Below, one piece after another: positions 37,835 to 46,797 of a stretch of DNA of 64,000 nt (positions are counted from its first letter, which is position 1; each line of letters begins with the position of its first letter). The translations under genes were made by a program, and so were the position numbers. Origin of the DNA: Mucilaginibacter lappiensis (GTDB lineage Bacteria; Bacteroidota; Bacteroidia; Sphingobacteriales; Sphingobacteriaceae); the NCBI RefSeq assembly GCF_900155965.1, contig NZ_FTMG01000002.1, positions 248,001 through 312,000 on the forward strand, in the 5' to 3' direction. The notes below the pieces were generated by a model. That model was not told the DNA's origin. It did not search any database and saw only the letters and a program-made list of their open reading frames with translations.

Positions 37835-39069
37835 TTTTGGGTATTGGTATTATTATTCTTTGGCTTTTTCTTATTAAAGCGTCTATTGGGTTTCCTTTTA
37901 TTGTCTGATTGATCGGTACTATGGCTATGACTAGGCTGGATAGCTGCCAGTTCGTCGGGTAAACCAACCAGGCGAATAGGGCGCTCTATGAGCTGCTCAA
38001 TGTTCTTAAGCTTACGTTCATCACGGTGATTTACAAAGGTGATGGCGGTGCCTGTAGTGGCTGCACGGGCAGTACGGCCAATGCGGTGAATATAATCTTC
38101 CGGATCGCCTGGAACATCATAGTTGATCACCAGGTCGATACCCTCCACATCGATACCACGCGATAAGGCATCGGTACCAATAATTACAGGCAATTGTTTG
38201 TTCTTAAATTGCAGTAGTATCTCTTCGCGTTCGCGCTGCTCCAGGTCGGAGTGAAAGGCGTTGGCGTTAATTTTGATGGCTTTGAGCTCTTTGTATAATG
38301 ATTTAACGATCTCCTTGCGTGAGGCAAAAATAATGGTGCTGGCGTAGGCCGAATCGCGCAGGATGAGCTGCAGCAAAGGCGTTTTCTGCTGATCATGCAG
38401 CCGATAGATCTGCTGATCGATACCCACAGCGGGTTGCGACAGGGCGATGTTGATCTGCTCCGGCTCTTTCATAATAGCCTTGGCCAGTGCACGGATGCGG
38501 CCCGGCATGGTGGCCGAAAAAAGCAAGGTTTGTCTGTTCTTGGGCAGGTAACTGATGATTTTTTTGATATCGTCAGAAAAACCCATATCCAGCATGCGGT
38601 CGGCCTCGTCCAGTATCAGGTGAGTAAGATGGTTCAGCTTTAAAACTCCTGAGGTAAGGTGGGCTATCAGCCTGCCGGGTGTGGCTATAATAATATTTAC
38701 ATTATTTTGAATTCCCCGGCGTTGCTGCTCGTAAACAGCGCCATCGCCACCGCCAAATACAGCTATAGAGCTGATGCCTGTAAAATAGGCCAGCCCTTCT
38801 ACCTGCTGGTCAATTTGCTGGGCAAGCTCACGTGTAGGTGCCAATACAAGCGCACTGGTATGGTGTTTATTACTATTGCTGATGAAATTTAATATGGGCA
38901 GCAAATAAGCCCCGGTTTTACCGGTTCCGGTTTGCGCGCAGGCAATAAGATCATGCCCTTTTAAAACTACGGGTATGGCCATTTCCTGTATTGGGGTTGG
39001 GTTATTGAACCCCATACTTTGTATGCCCTCGAATAATTGTTCGTTGAAATTGAAATCCTGAAACGTCAC
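37831..39069 (-). CDS. DEAD-box RNA helicase, RhlE-like
   Basis: A 412-residue ATP-dependent RNA helicase. Motifs: Q motif TPIQEMAIP, Walker A AQTGTGKTG, DEAD (LILDEADRMLDMGF), SAT, and the C-terminal RIGRTARA. The tail is basic and Asn/Lys-rich (KKKPKNNNTNTQK), as in RhlE/DeaD-type proteins that remodel ribosomal and cold-shock RNA. The GH43 gene begins within its stop codon. Confidence 0.92.
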   Translation of the reverse strand: MTFQDFNFNEQLFEGIQSMGFNNPTPIQEMAIPVVLKGHDLIACAQTGTGKTGAYLLPILNFISNSNKHHTSALVLAPTRELAQQIDQQVEGLAYFTGISSIAVFGGGDGAVYEQQRRGIQNNVNIIIATPGRLIAHLTSGVLKLNHLTHLILDEADRMLDMGFSDDIKKIISYLPKNRQTLLFSATMPGRIRALAKAIMKEPEQINIALSQPAVGIDQQIYRLHDQQKTPLLQLILRDSAYASTIIFASRKEIVKSLYKELKAIKINANAFHSDLEQREREEILLQFKNKQLPVIIGTDALSRGIDVEGIDLVINYDVPGDPEDYIHRIGRTARAATTGTAITFVNHRDERKLKNIEQLIERPIRLVGLPDELAAIQPSHSHSTDQSDNKRKPNRRFNKKKPKNNNTNTQK

Positions 39070-39134
39070 TATGTTCTACTTGGTGTGTTACGCAAGGTAT
39101 AAAAAATTGTTGTTTTTACAGCATTTTGCAGAAT

Positions 39135-39226
39135 GAGCAAGGATTTTTGGAACAAAGAGCAAGTACGGATCGTGGGTGGAAACAAATTGTCTTTGCTCCT
39201 TACTCCCCAAGTCCTTGCTCCAAAAA
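39135..39226. repeat. inverted repeat of GAGCAAGG units, with a 30-bp dispersed copy
   Basis: GAGCAAGGATTTTTGG-type arm faces TCCTTACTCCCCAAGTCCTTG-type arm upstream of the helicase. The right arm (39197-39226) is identical over 30 bp to 56007-56036; related units appear at 63353-63385. Confidence 0.65.
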
Positions 39227-39228
39227 AG

Positions 39229-39657
39229 CTAAGAATGTATATAGCTTTTTAACTGTTCAATGGTTTCCAGTTGCGACAGGATGGTTTCGGTAACCAGGTC
39301 ATTGATAGAAATAATGCCGCAAAGCGCATCATCAATAAATACAGGCAGGTAGCGGATATTGCTTTCGCTCATGATGTGCATACAGGTTTCGATGGAGTTA
39401 TCAGGTAGTATGCGGGGTAAACCAGTGCTCATGATATCCCGTACCAGGGTTTCATGAGATGATTTTCCCTTCAGGATCACCTTACGGGCATAATCCCGTT
39501 CGGTAAGCAGGCCGGCATATTCGCCATCCTCCAGTATAACCACCGAGCCGATGTTTTCATCAGCCATTAATTTTAATGCTTCCAAAACTGATTTACCAGC
39601 ATCAATGGTAACTATGCGGCCGCCTTTGCGGGCAAGGATATTTGAAACTTTTATCAT
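39229..39657 (-). CDS. CBS domain protein
   Basis: A 142-residue protein consisting of a CBS pair (~10-60 and ~75-135), with DENIGSVVILEDGEYAGLLTE and the second repeat NIRYLPVFIDDALCGIISIND. CBS pairs bind adenosyl ligands (AMP, ATP, SAM) and act as energy sensors. Stand-alone forms like this are common; partner unknown. Confidence 0.9.
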   Translation of the reverse strand: MIKVSNILARKGGRIVTIDAGKSVLEALKLMADENIGSVVILEDGEYAGLLTERDYARKVILKGKSSHETLVRDIMSTGLPRILPDNSIETCMHIMSESNIRYLPVFIDDALCGIISINDLVTETILSQLETIEQLKSYIHS

Positions 39658-39943
39658 GGCAATAGGTTAAAATGAAGAATTGGCTATAACCAAATATAAC
39701 AAACAGAATTGAAAAACAAGCGGTGCCTGAAGTATAAATATCAACAATTCAGCATTTTATCAGGGAATTGCCATCTAATTGGCATATAGATAGCTTTTAC
39801 GTTTGTTTGACACTGTGTCTGCCACTTAAAAAAGAATAATATCTAATATTGCCGCATAATTTTTAACAGTATTTTAACATAGTGTGACCGGAAGCTGTTG
39901 ATTTTAAATTCATTTACTACCGGTCAACATAATTCATACTACA

Positions 39944-40999
39944 TTGATCAATTTTTTACCCAACAAAACGCGTTTTAAGAATAACGCCTACCATATCAAC
40001 TTAACCTCTGCCTTAAAAGTAATCTGTTGCCTGCTTTGCCTTGCTTTGCCCAGCACATTAATGGCTAAAGGCACGGTGTCTAAACAACCGTATGTATCAA
40101 TAGCTGATTCCACGGCTGATTCTACCCTGCTGAAACGGCGGTTAATTAATAACGCATTTGATAACATATTTATACAAAACTTGCGGACGTCTGAGGGAGG
40201 GAATGATTATTTTAACAAGGTAAAAACCCAGTTAACCGCCGATCTGGCGCCAAACTTTATCTTGTTCCAGACACCTAAATCGCGATTTTTTGCTGTATTT
40301 ACAGCGAGGGTTAAAATACGTTTGCTGGCTTCAAGGGGAGCGCCGGTAAAATCGCCAAGTTTTATGCCGGGAGCTACCATATTTTACAGACTGAACGAGG
40401 ATACCTATAAACCAGAATTTCTGTCGTTTGGCTATTCGCATCACTCTAACGGCGTAAGGGGCCCATCATTGAACCCCGATGGCAGCTTTAATCGCGACAG
40501 CGGAAAGTTTACAACTAACTTTTATACCCTTACTTATTATACCGGTAAACGCATTGATAAGCAGGATCTGATCATTAACCGTTATGATAATATAGCGCTT
40601 GAAGTACACGCTGGTTTATTTGGCCTGGGGGTATCTGAAGGGTTAAAGGATCATTATGGATTTATAAGGGTTAATGGCAGCCGTATGTATAATTTTGCCA
40701 AGGCCTATGACGATCCGCTGGAGAAGGGTAAAAAGGTATACAAAAACTGGCAGCGTATCCGCTTTGATTTCACTTACATTGCTGATAAGTACGATAACTA
40801 TTCGGCAGTTGATTTTAAGAAACGCCTTAATGTAAGTTTGAAATATTATTATCAATTCCCTTTTATGCCGAGTACAGCCCTGATGTTTGGCGGCGGCTAT
40901 CGTGGGCAGGATGATTATAATCAGTTTTTTGAGGATAGTTACGGCTATATAACTGTTGGACTGGCGTCAGACCTATCCTTCAATTTTGGTAAGCATTAA
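39944..40999 (+). CDS. outer-membrane barrel with phospholipase A (OMPLA/PldA)-like active-site motif
   Basis: A 351-residue protein that appears to start at TTG 39944, since no in-frame ATG lies between the upstream stop (39905) and the signal peptide (hydrophobic core ~23-40, ALPSTLMAKG). Barrel strands follow. YSHHSNG at 164-170 matches the catalytic H-x-S-N-G of Escherichia coli OMPLA (H142, S144), and TTNFYTLTY (N192) resembles the region of N156, though the loop is 12 residues longer. It would hydrolyse phospholipids in the outer membrane; without a structure this remains tentative. Confidence 0.6.
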   Translation: MINFLPNKTRFKNNAYHINLTSALKVICCLLCLALPSTLMAKGTVSKQPYVSIADSTADSTLLKRRLINNAFDNIFIQNLRTSEGGNDYFNKVKTQLTADLAPNFILFQTPKSRFFAVFTARVKIRLLASRGAPVKSPSFMPGATIFYRLNEDTYKPEFLSFGYSHHSNGVRGPSLNPDGSFNRDSGKFTTNFYTLTYYTGKRIDKQDLIINRYDNIALEVHAGLFGLGVSEGLKDHYGFIRVNGSRMYNFAKAYDDPLEKGKKVYKNWQRIRFDFTYIADKYDNYSAVDFKKRLNVSLKYYYQFPFMPSTALMFGGGYRGQDDYNQFFEDSYGYITVGLASDLSFNFGKH

Positions 41000-41157
41000 G
41001 CCAAAAAAGAGACCTGTTTCTATATAACTATATTTTTACACGGCTATTCACAGCTGTTTGTAATTTATTTTTCATATAATCGTTTTAGCATTGAAAAAAA
41101 GCAGATATATTTAGCCCAACCTAATGGTATATCTTAATTAAATCTAAAACATTTATA

Positions 41158-41829
41158 ATGAAAAAGACCCTTTTGAGCCTTATGGCTATCCCTGCGCTTC
41201 ATTTCGCGGTATCGGCGCAATCCAAAGGCTTTAAACCTTTATTTGATGGTAAAACAACCACCGGTTGGCATACCTATTTAAAAACAGGATCAGGTGCATG
41301 GAAAGTTGTTGACGGCGCGTTGCAGCTTGACCCGAAAGCCGAAGGCCAGGGAGATTTGATCACGGATGGTGAATACGAAAATTACGAGCTGAAACTGGAC
41401 TGGAAGATTTCTGAAACCGGAAACAGCGGGATTATTTTTGGCGTGCACGAAGATCCCAAATTCAACGAAACTTATCTTACCGGTATCGAAATGCAGGTAT
41501 TGGACAATGCCAAAGCCAGCGATAATAAGCTAGCAAACCACCTGGCGGGTTCTTTATATGACATGAAAGCTCCATCTGCTGATGTGACAAAACCAGCCGG
41601 CGAATGGAACTCGGTAGTATTGCGTAAAAAGAATGGTCACCTTACTTTTTGGTTAAATGGGACTAAAATAGTAGAAACCGAGATTGGCAGCGACGAGTGG
41701 AAAGAAATGCTGGCTAAGAGCAAATTCAAAAACTGGACCGATTTCGCGAAATATCCAAAAGGCCATATCGCATTGCAAGATCATAACCATGAGGTTGCAT
41801 TCCGCAATATTTACATCAAGCAGTTATAA
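41158..41829 (+). CDS. DUF1080 (3-keto-disaccharide hydrolase) domain protein
   Basis: A 223-residue secreted protein (signal ends VSAQ) with the concanavalin-like DUF1080 fold: FKPLFDGKTTTGWHTY, SGIIFGVHED, GIEMQVLDN, GHIALQDHNHEVAFRNI. DUF1080 proteins of Bacteroidota hydrolyse 3-keto-glycosides. First gene of a likely operon with a GMC oxidoreductase and a Gluconate_2-dh3 subunit, so it should release 3-keto-glucose from glycosides oxidised by those partners. Confidence 0.88.
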   Translation: MKKTLLSLMAIPALHFAVSAQSKGFKPLFDGKTTTGWHTYLKTGSGAWKVVDGALQLDPKAEGQGDLITDGEYENYELKLDWKISETGNSGIIFGVHEDPKFNETYLTGIEMQVLDNAKASDNKLANHLAGSLYDMKAPSADVTKPAGEWNSVVLRKKNGHLTFWLNGTKIVETEIGSDEWKEMLAKSKFKNWTDFAKYPKGHIALQDHNHEVAFRNIYIKQL

Positions 41830-41958
41830 TATTAAAAAATGTTTATGTTGTAACGCTTTGCGTTCAATATATTTATACCATAAAAAACCAAATGAATGCA
41901 GATGCATGCCTGCGCGTGCATCTTTTCTTCTCTTAACAGAGGATACACCTGATATTAT

Positions 41959-43692
41959 ATGAGCGATCTACAAATCAAGAAATCAGCAGAAACTTACGAT
42001 GTAGTCATTGTAGGTTCGGGAGCTGGTGGCGGTATGGCTGGTTATGTGTTAGCCAATGCCGGTGTAAAAGTGTTAATGCTGGAGGCCGGAGCCTATTTTG
42101 ACCCAGCCAAAGACTCCCAACAATTAAAATGGCCATGGGAATCACCACGTCGCGGTGCGGGTACTACCCGTCCTTTTGGTGATTTCGACGCTGCTTATGG
42201 CGGCTGGGAGCTGGAAGGCGAACCTTACACAACTAAAGACCAAACAGAGTTTTTCTGGTTCCGCTCGCGCATGCTGGGCGGCCGTACCAATCACTGGGGC
42301 CGTATCTCCTTACGTATGGGGCCGCATGACTTTAAGGCCAAAGATGGTCTTACAGACGATTGGCCAATCACTTATGAGGAGGTAAAGCCTTACTATGATA
42401 AGGTTGACCGTATGATAGGTGTTTACGGCACTAAAGAAGGTTTGGAAAACGAACCGGATGGTATCTTTTTACCGCCGCCAAAACCAAGATTAAATGAACT
42501 GTACATTAAACAAGGCGCAATAAAAGCGGGTGTAACCACCATTGCTGGTCGTGGTTCTGTTTTAACCGAGGCATTGCCTGGTAATAAAGATCGTGGCGCA
42601 TGCTTTTTCTGCGGACAGTGCGGCCGTAGCTGTAAGGTTTATGGAGATTTTTCAGCATCATCATGTTTGGTTATTCCTGCTGTAAAAACAGGTAACCTAA
42701 AGGTGATCACCAATGCCATGGTGCGTGAGGTACTAACCAATAAAGAAGGTTTGGCTACCGGTGTATCATACATCAGTAAAGAAGATATGCAAGAATACCA
42801 GGTAAATGCCAAAACGGTAATACTTGGGGCCAGCGCCGGTGAATCGGCAAGGATCCTGTTGAATTCTAAATCAGCAGAACATCCTGGCGGCTTGGCCAAT
42901 AGTAGCGGTGTTGTAGGTAGATACCTGCATGATTCAACCGGATCAAGCGCGGGTGGTTTCCTTCCGCAATTGATGGATCGTAAACGCTATAACGAAGATG
43001 GTGTAGGCAGTGTGCACATCTACTCACCATGGTGGCTGGATAATAAAAAATTGGATTTTCCTCGCGGTTATCACATCGAATACGGTGGTGGTCTGCATAT
43101 GCCGTCATACGGTTTTGGCAGCGGTATCCAGAACATGAATGGCGCGGTGCCCGATCGTAATGGCAAAAAGAAAGAGGCCGGTGGTTATGGTGCTTCGTTA
43201 AAAGATGATTACCGTCGTTTTTATGGTACCCAGTTTGGTATGGCCGGTCGTGGTACAGCTATAGCCCGTTATGATAACTATTGTGAGATCGACCCGAATG
43301 TGGTTGATAAGTATGGTATCCCGGTACTGCGTTTCCACTACAAATGGGCCGATGACGAGGTTAAACAAGCTAAACACATGCAGGAAACCTTCCAGGAGAT
43401 CATGCACAACATGGGCGCTATTTATGGAGGTCCGCAAGGTGCCGATACCAACTACGGTTTAGAAGCACCGGGTAAGATCATCCACGAAGTAGGAACCATA
43501 CGTATGGGTGACGATCCTAAAAAATCGGCTTTAAATAAATGGTGCCAGGCACATGATTGCAAAAATTTATTTGTGGTTGATGCTGCTCCGTTTGTTCAGC
43601 AGGGCGATAAAAATGCAACCTGGACTATCCTGGCCCTGTCTATGCGTACCGCTGAATATATTTTACAGGAAAGAAAAAAATTAAACGTTTAA
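41959..43692 (+). CDS. GMC-family FAD oxidoreductase (glucoside 3-dehydrogenase-like large subunit)
   Basis: A 577-residue flavoprotein. GSGAGGGMAGYVLANAGV is the dinucleotide-binding loop and GGRTNHWGR the FAD-contact motif. A C215-x2-C218-x2-C221-x3-C225 cluster (CFFCGQCGRSC) resembles the iron-sulfur site of FAD glucose and glucoside 3-dehydrogenases. Lacking its own signal peptide, it is probably exported with the Tat-bearing small subunit encoded 22 bp downstream. It should oxidise the C3 hydroxyl of sugars or glycosides. Confidence 0.88.
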   Translation: MSDLQIKKSAETYDVVIVGSGAGGGMAGYVLANAGVKVLMLEAGAYFDPAKDSQQLKWPWESPRRGAGTTRPFGDFDAAYGGWELEGEPYTTKDQTEFFWFRSRMLGGRTNHWGRISLRMGPHDFKAKDGLTDDWPITYEEVKPYYDKVDRMIGVYGTKEGLENEPDGIFLPPPKPRLNELYIKQGAIKAGVTTIAGRGSVLTEALPGNKDRGACFFCGQCGRSCKVYGDFSASSCLVIPAVKTGNLKVITNAMVREVLTNKEGLATGVSYISKEDMQEYQVNAKTVILGASAGESARILLNSKSAEHPGGLANSSGVVGRYLHDSTGSSAGGFLPQLMDRKRYNEDGVGSVHIYSPWWLDNKKLDFPRGYHIEYGGGLHMPSYGFGSGIQNMNGAVPDRNGKKKEAGGYGASLKDDYRRFYGTQFGMAGRGTAIARYDNYCEIDPNVVDKYGIPVLRFHYKWADDEVKQAKHMQETFQEIMHNMGAIYGGPQGADTNYGLEAPGKIIHEVGTIRMGDDPKKSALNKWCQAHDCKNLFVVDAAPFVQQGDKNATWTILALSMRTAEYILQERKKLNV

Positions 43693-43714
43693 CAAGCCCC
43701 AATAAAAATTAGTT

Positions 43715-44344
43715 ATGAACAGACGTGACTCCCTAAAAGCTATAGGCTTTGGTACACTCTCAGCAGGATTATTACTGGAAGCCTGTAAAACCGATAATAA
43801 AAAAACGGGTGAAGAGGCTGCAGCTACACCTGCCGCACCAGAAGCCGGTCGCCAGCCATTTGAGGTTGAACGCGATAAAAAGCTGAACGCCGATAAATTC
43901 TTTACAACTGCAGAAATGGCTACCATTACTGTGTTGGTAGATATCATTATCCCTAAGGACGGGAAATCGGGTAGTGCAACAGATGCCAAAGTGCCTGATT
44001 TCATTGAGTTCATTGTAAAAGATATGCCTCAGCACCAAACACCCTTACGTGGTGGTTTACGCTGGCTTGATCTGCAATGCCTGAATCGTTTTGGTAAAAC
44101 ATTTACCGATAGCACCCATGCGCAGCAGATAGAAGTTATTGACCTGATTGCTTACCCGGGTAAAGCAACGCCGGATATGGCCCAGGGTGTAGCTTTCTTT
44201 AACCGCATGCGCGATTTAACCGCATCTGGCTTTTTTACCAGCGAAATGGGTGTTAAAGATATTGGTTATGCAGGTAATGCTCCCGGAAAATGGACCGGCG
44301 TACCAACAGACATACTGAAACATTACGGTATGGAGAATGTATAA
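43715..44344 (+). CDS. gluconate 2-dehydrogenase subunit 3 family protein (Tat lipoprotein)
   Basis: A 209-residue small subunit with a twin-arginine motif (MNRRDSLKAIGFG) and lipobox-like LLEAC (Cys ~28), so it may be Tat-exported and lipidated. The helical domain (~50-200) matches Gluconate_2-dh3, the hitchhiker partner of GMC dehydrogenases. Last gene of the DUF1080-GMC operon; followed by a strong terminator. Confidence 0.88.
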   Translation: MNRRDSLKAIGFGTLSAGLLLEACKTDNKKTGEEAAATPAAPEAGRQPFEVERDKKLNADKFFTTAEMATITVLVDIIIPKDGKSGSATDAKVPDFIEFIVKDMPQHQTPLRGGLRWLDLQCLNRFGKTFTDSTHAQQIEVIDLIAYPGKATPDMAQGVAFFNRMRDLTASGFFTSEMGVKDIGYAGNAPGKWTGVPTDILKHYGMENV

Positions 44345-44370
44345 GAAGACATTAGCTGATAAATAGTACC

Positions 44371-44407
44371 AAACGCCGGGTTATAAAACAGCCCGGCGTT
44401 TTTTTGT
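44371..44407 (+). terminator. terminator of the DUF1080-GMC operon
   Basis: AAACGCCGGG / CCCGGCGTT stem with T7 after it. Confidence 0.9.
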
Positions 44408-44605
44408 AACAAATTTAATTAAGGCAATTTTTTTCACCTTTAAGAAAATTTCAAAACGCTGATAGTTAGGTAATTAATATAAATTCCCTGTTTGAATTAT
44501 CATTATTTTGTCAATTAGTGGCGGGTGAATATATCATTTCGGCAATTTGATACGTTTATCTACTTTGTAGGTTCACACCTGCAAATAGTGATAAGGTTTA
44601 GGTTT

Positions 44606-44645
44606 AAAGCCCCCAAGCAGCGAGTGCAAGGGGGCTTTTATTTTA
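44606..44645 (+). terminator. orphan terminator or attenuator
   Basis: AAAGCCCCC / GGGGGCTTT stem, 15-nt loop, then TTTATTTTAT. No gene ends just before it. Confidence 0.75.
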
Positions 44646-44766
44646 TGCTCTATTTTGTCATCTCGCACCTGATAATAAATTGCTTTATTTGTGTTTCCTG
44701 AAAACGTAGAGAAAAGGCGCCCTGTGTGCTTTTAACTGTTTTTTAGCGTTGAATATAATCATATAA

Positions 44767-45219
44767 ATGAGCGACCTGAAGAAAAAACTGCATGATCAAT
44801 GCGTAAATTATGTGCGTAAAAGCATGGATGCGGCTGAACTGGGCATCAAAGAAGCGCAAAAAGCATCGAACGAAGATACCAAAAGCAGTGCCGGCGATAA
44901 ATATGAAACGGGCAGAGCGATGATGCAGCAGGAAACTAATCGTAATTTAACCCAGCTAAACGAAGCTAATAAATTATTGGTGGCCCTTAACCGTATCAGT
45001 ACTAATGGCGCGGGTACAAAAGCAGAAACGGGCAGTGTGATTATGACGAATAATGGTAATTTTTACCTGGCTATAAGTGCCGGAAGCCTCTCTGTTGACG
45101 GTAAAACCTACTTTGCGGTGTCTCCGGCCTCTCCTATTGGCGCCTTGTTGCTGGGTAAAACAACAGGCGATAGCTTCAGTCTTAATTCCAAACTTTACGT
45201 CATTCAATCAGTAAACTAG
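44767..45219 (+). CDS. GreA/GreB-like transcript-cleavage-factor-fold protein
   Basis: A 150-residue protein: an N-terminal helical hairpin (~1-80, KYETGRAMMQQETNRN) and a C-terminal FKBP-like half in which SPASPIGALLLGKTTGDSF resembles the conserved GreA C-terminal motif. Such Bacteroidota proteins are sometimes mislabelled 3-oxoacyl-ACP synthase. It may bind the RNA polymerase secondary channel or just share the fold; the coiled-coil tip residues are not clearly conserved, so catalytic cleavage is uncertain. Confidence 0.72.
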   Translation: MSDLKKKLHDQCVNYVRKSMDAAELGIKEAQKASNEDTKSSAGDKYETGRAMMQQETNRNLTQLNEANKLLVALNRISTNGAGTKAETGSVIMTNNGNFYLAISAGSLSVDGKTYFAVSPASPIGALLLGKTTGDSFSLNSKLYVIQSVN

Positions 45220-45343
45220 CCCTCCAGAACCAATTTATACAAATATTTAAAGGGAAACCTTTAACGCAAATGCGTATTATTTTGTTTTAGTTAAAGGATA
45301 TTTTAATTATTAAAAAAAAATAAAAACGTTCATTCACAAATTC

Positions 45344-45378
45344 TTGCAGTAATCATCAAATATCTATTACTATATTTG
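45344..45378 (+). promoter_or_regulatory. candidate sigma-A promoter of the RRM gene
   Basis: TTG (45344-45346), 24 bp, then TATATTTG (45371-45378); 57 bp before the start codon. The spacing is one base beyond the usual range. Confidence 0.4.
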
Positions 45379-45435
45379 ATGTTAACAAAACGAGGCAAGT
45401 AAAAAAAGAACCTTGCTATTATAAATTAAAAATTG

Positions 45436-45831
45436 ATGAACATATTTGCAGGAAGTCTTCCTTTTCAATTAGAGGAAGCCGATTTAAAAGAGCTTTTTGA
45501 AGCGTACGGTGAAGTAAGCACTGTAAAAATAATTATTGACAGGGAATCTGGAAGAAGCAAGGGTTTCGGATTTGTTGAAATGCCTGATGATGAGGCTGCC
45601 CAATTAGCTATTACCGGCTTAAATGGCTCTGAAGTTAGAGGTCGTTCAATTGCTGTAAGCCAGGCCGAAGAGAAAAAAGCAACCGACCGCAGAAGCGGTG
45701 GTGGTGGCGGCTACGGCGGTGGAAACCGTGGTGGCGGTGGTGGCTACGGCGGCGGTGGAAACCGTGGCGGTGGTGGCGGCGGCTACTCAAAAGATAGTAA
45801 CAGAGGCGGCGGCGGTGGCGGTCGTTGGTAA
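45436..45831 (+). CDS. RRM-domain RNA-binding protein with glycine-rich tail
   Basis: A 131-residue protein (ATG 45436 rather than the in-frame TTG 45433). One RNA recognition motif (~1-78): RNP2 NIFAGSLPF and RNP1 KGFGFVEM. The tail is RGG-like, with GGGGYGGGNRGG repeats and ending GGGRW. Related bacterial Rbp proteins are abundant, cold-induced RNA chaperones; in Bacteroides they influence global gene expression. The long AT-rich leader could be regulatory. Confidence 0.92.
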   Translation: MNIFAGSLPFQLEEADLKELFEAYGEVSTVKIIIDRESGRSKGFGFVEMPDDEAAQLAITGLNGSEVRGRSIAVSQAEEKKATDRRSGGGGGYGGGNRGGGGGYGGGGNRGGGGGGYSKDSNRGGGGGGRW

Positions 45832-46152
45832 ATTATAAGTTAAAACAGAACACCGGGGCTACATTACCCGGTGTTTTGCTTTAAAAAAGTACTGTCCCGG
45901 GCTGATTTTGGATCGTTATTGCTCGCTGGTTAATTTACCGGCAGTGTATCCCTATATATAGTTCGTGAAACTTTATCCGTGTTAATTTTATTCTGGAAAG
46001 AGCTCCGTTAGTTTGCTTCTCAGGCAAATAACTCTGTTTAACACCCTCTCCTTTTATTGCTTTTTGGCGTTATTGATGATGTAAAACATTGCTTACCTGC
46101 TGTTGTTTTTACTAAAAATGCCTAACTTAACATCATATTAAGCCTATTTTTT
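45832..46152. other. 321-bp intergenic region
   Basis: Starts with the RRM terminator (45848-45880). The rest is upstream sequence of the aldehyde oxidoreductase operon; no small gene or clear promoter was recognised. Confidence 0.5.
45848..45880 (+). terminator. terminator of the RRM gene
   Basis: AACACCGGG / CCCGGTGTT stem followed by TTGC and T3. Confidence 0.75.
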
Positions 46153-46797
46153 ATGGAAAGCAAAGAAAGTTTGACCATGCCCGTAAACGAGCAGGAGGTA
46201 AAAGATAGCTCCAGGAGAATTTTCCTTAAACAATCATCGTTATTAACGGCTGTTGCTTTTACGCCAGGAATTGCCGTAAAAGCAGCCGATTTGCACGTAG
46301 ATGAGGAAATTGCAGCTGTTTTTGAAAAAATGCCATTAAAAATGGAGGTTAATGGAAAGCCGCATAATCTTTCGGTTGAGCCCCGTTCAACTTTATTGGA
46401 TATTTTGCGCGAACAACTTGATCTAACCGGAACCAAAAAAGGCTGCGACCATGGGCAATGCGGTGCTTGTACCGTGCATGTGGATGGACGGCGGATTAAC
46501 TCCTGCTTAACACTGGGCGTTATGATGAATGGTAAAAAGATCACAACTATTGAAGGTTTGGCCCATGGCGATCAATTACATCCGATGCAGGAGGCTTTTA
46601 TAAAGCATGATGGCTTTCAGTGTGGCTATTGTACTCCCGGGCAAATCATGTCGGCAGTAGCCTGTATCCGTGAGGGCCATGCCGGCTCGGAGCATGAGAT
46701 CCGCGAATATATGAGCGGCAATATTTGCCGTTGCGGTGCCTATCCTAATATAGTTAATGCCATACAGGAAGTGAAAAATGGAGGGCAAGCCATATGA
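46153..46797 (+). CDS. periplasmic aldehyde oxidoreductase, 2Fe-2S subunit (PaoA-like, Tat-exported)
   Basis: A 214-residue subunit with a textbook twin-arginine motif S-R-R-I-F-L-K at residues 20-26. The plant-type [2Fe-2S] cluster is held by C98, C103, C106 and C118 (GCDHGQCGAC), the second by C157, C160, C192 and C194 (CGYC, CRC), as in xanthine oxidase-family small subunits. It transfers electrons from molybdenum to FAD. The stop overlaps the FAD subunit by 4 bp. Confidence 0.93.
   Translation: MESKESLTMPVNEQEVKDSSRRIFLKQSSLLTAVAFTPGIAVKAADLHVDEEIAAVFEKMPLKMEVNGKPHNLSVEPRSTLLDILREQLDLTGTKKGCDHGQCGACTVHVDGRRINSCLTLGVMMNGKKITTIEGLAHGDQLHPMQEAFIKHDGFQCGYCTPGQIMSAVACIREGHAGSEHEIREYMSGNICRCGAYPNIVNAIQEVKNGGQAI

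Larger units (their letters stand above)
44345..44766. other. 422-bp intergenic region with two terminators
   Basis: One terminator (44371) closes the upstream operon; a second (44606) stands alone ~120 bp before the next gene, leaving ~200 bp of AT-rich non-coding sequence between them that may encode a small RNA or leader. No ORF supported. Confidence 0.55.
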
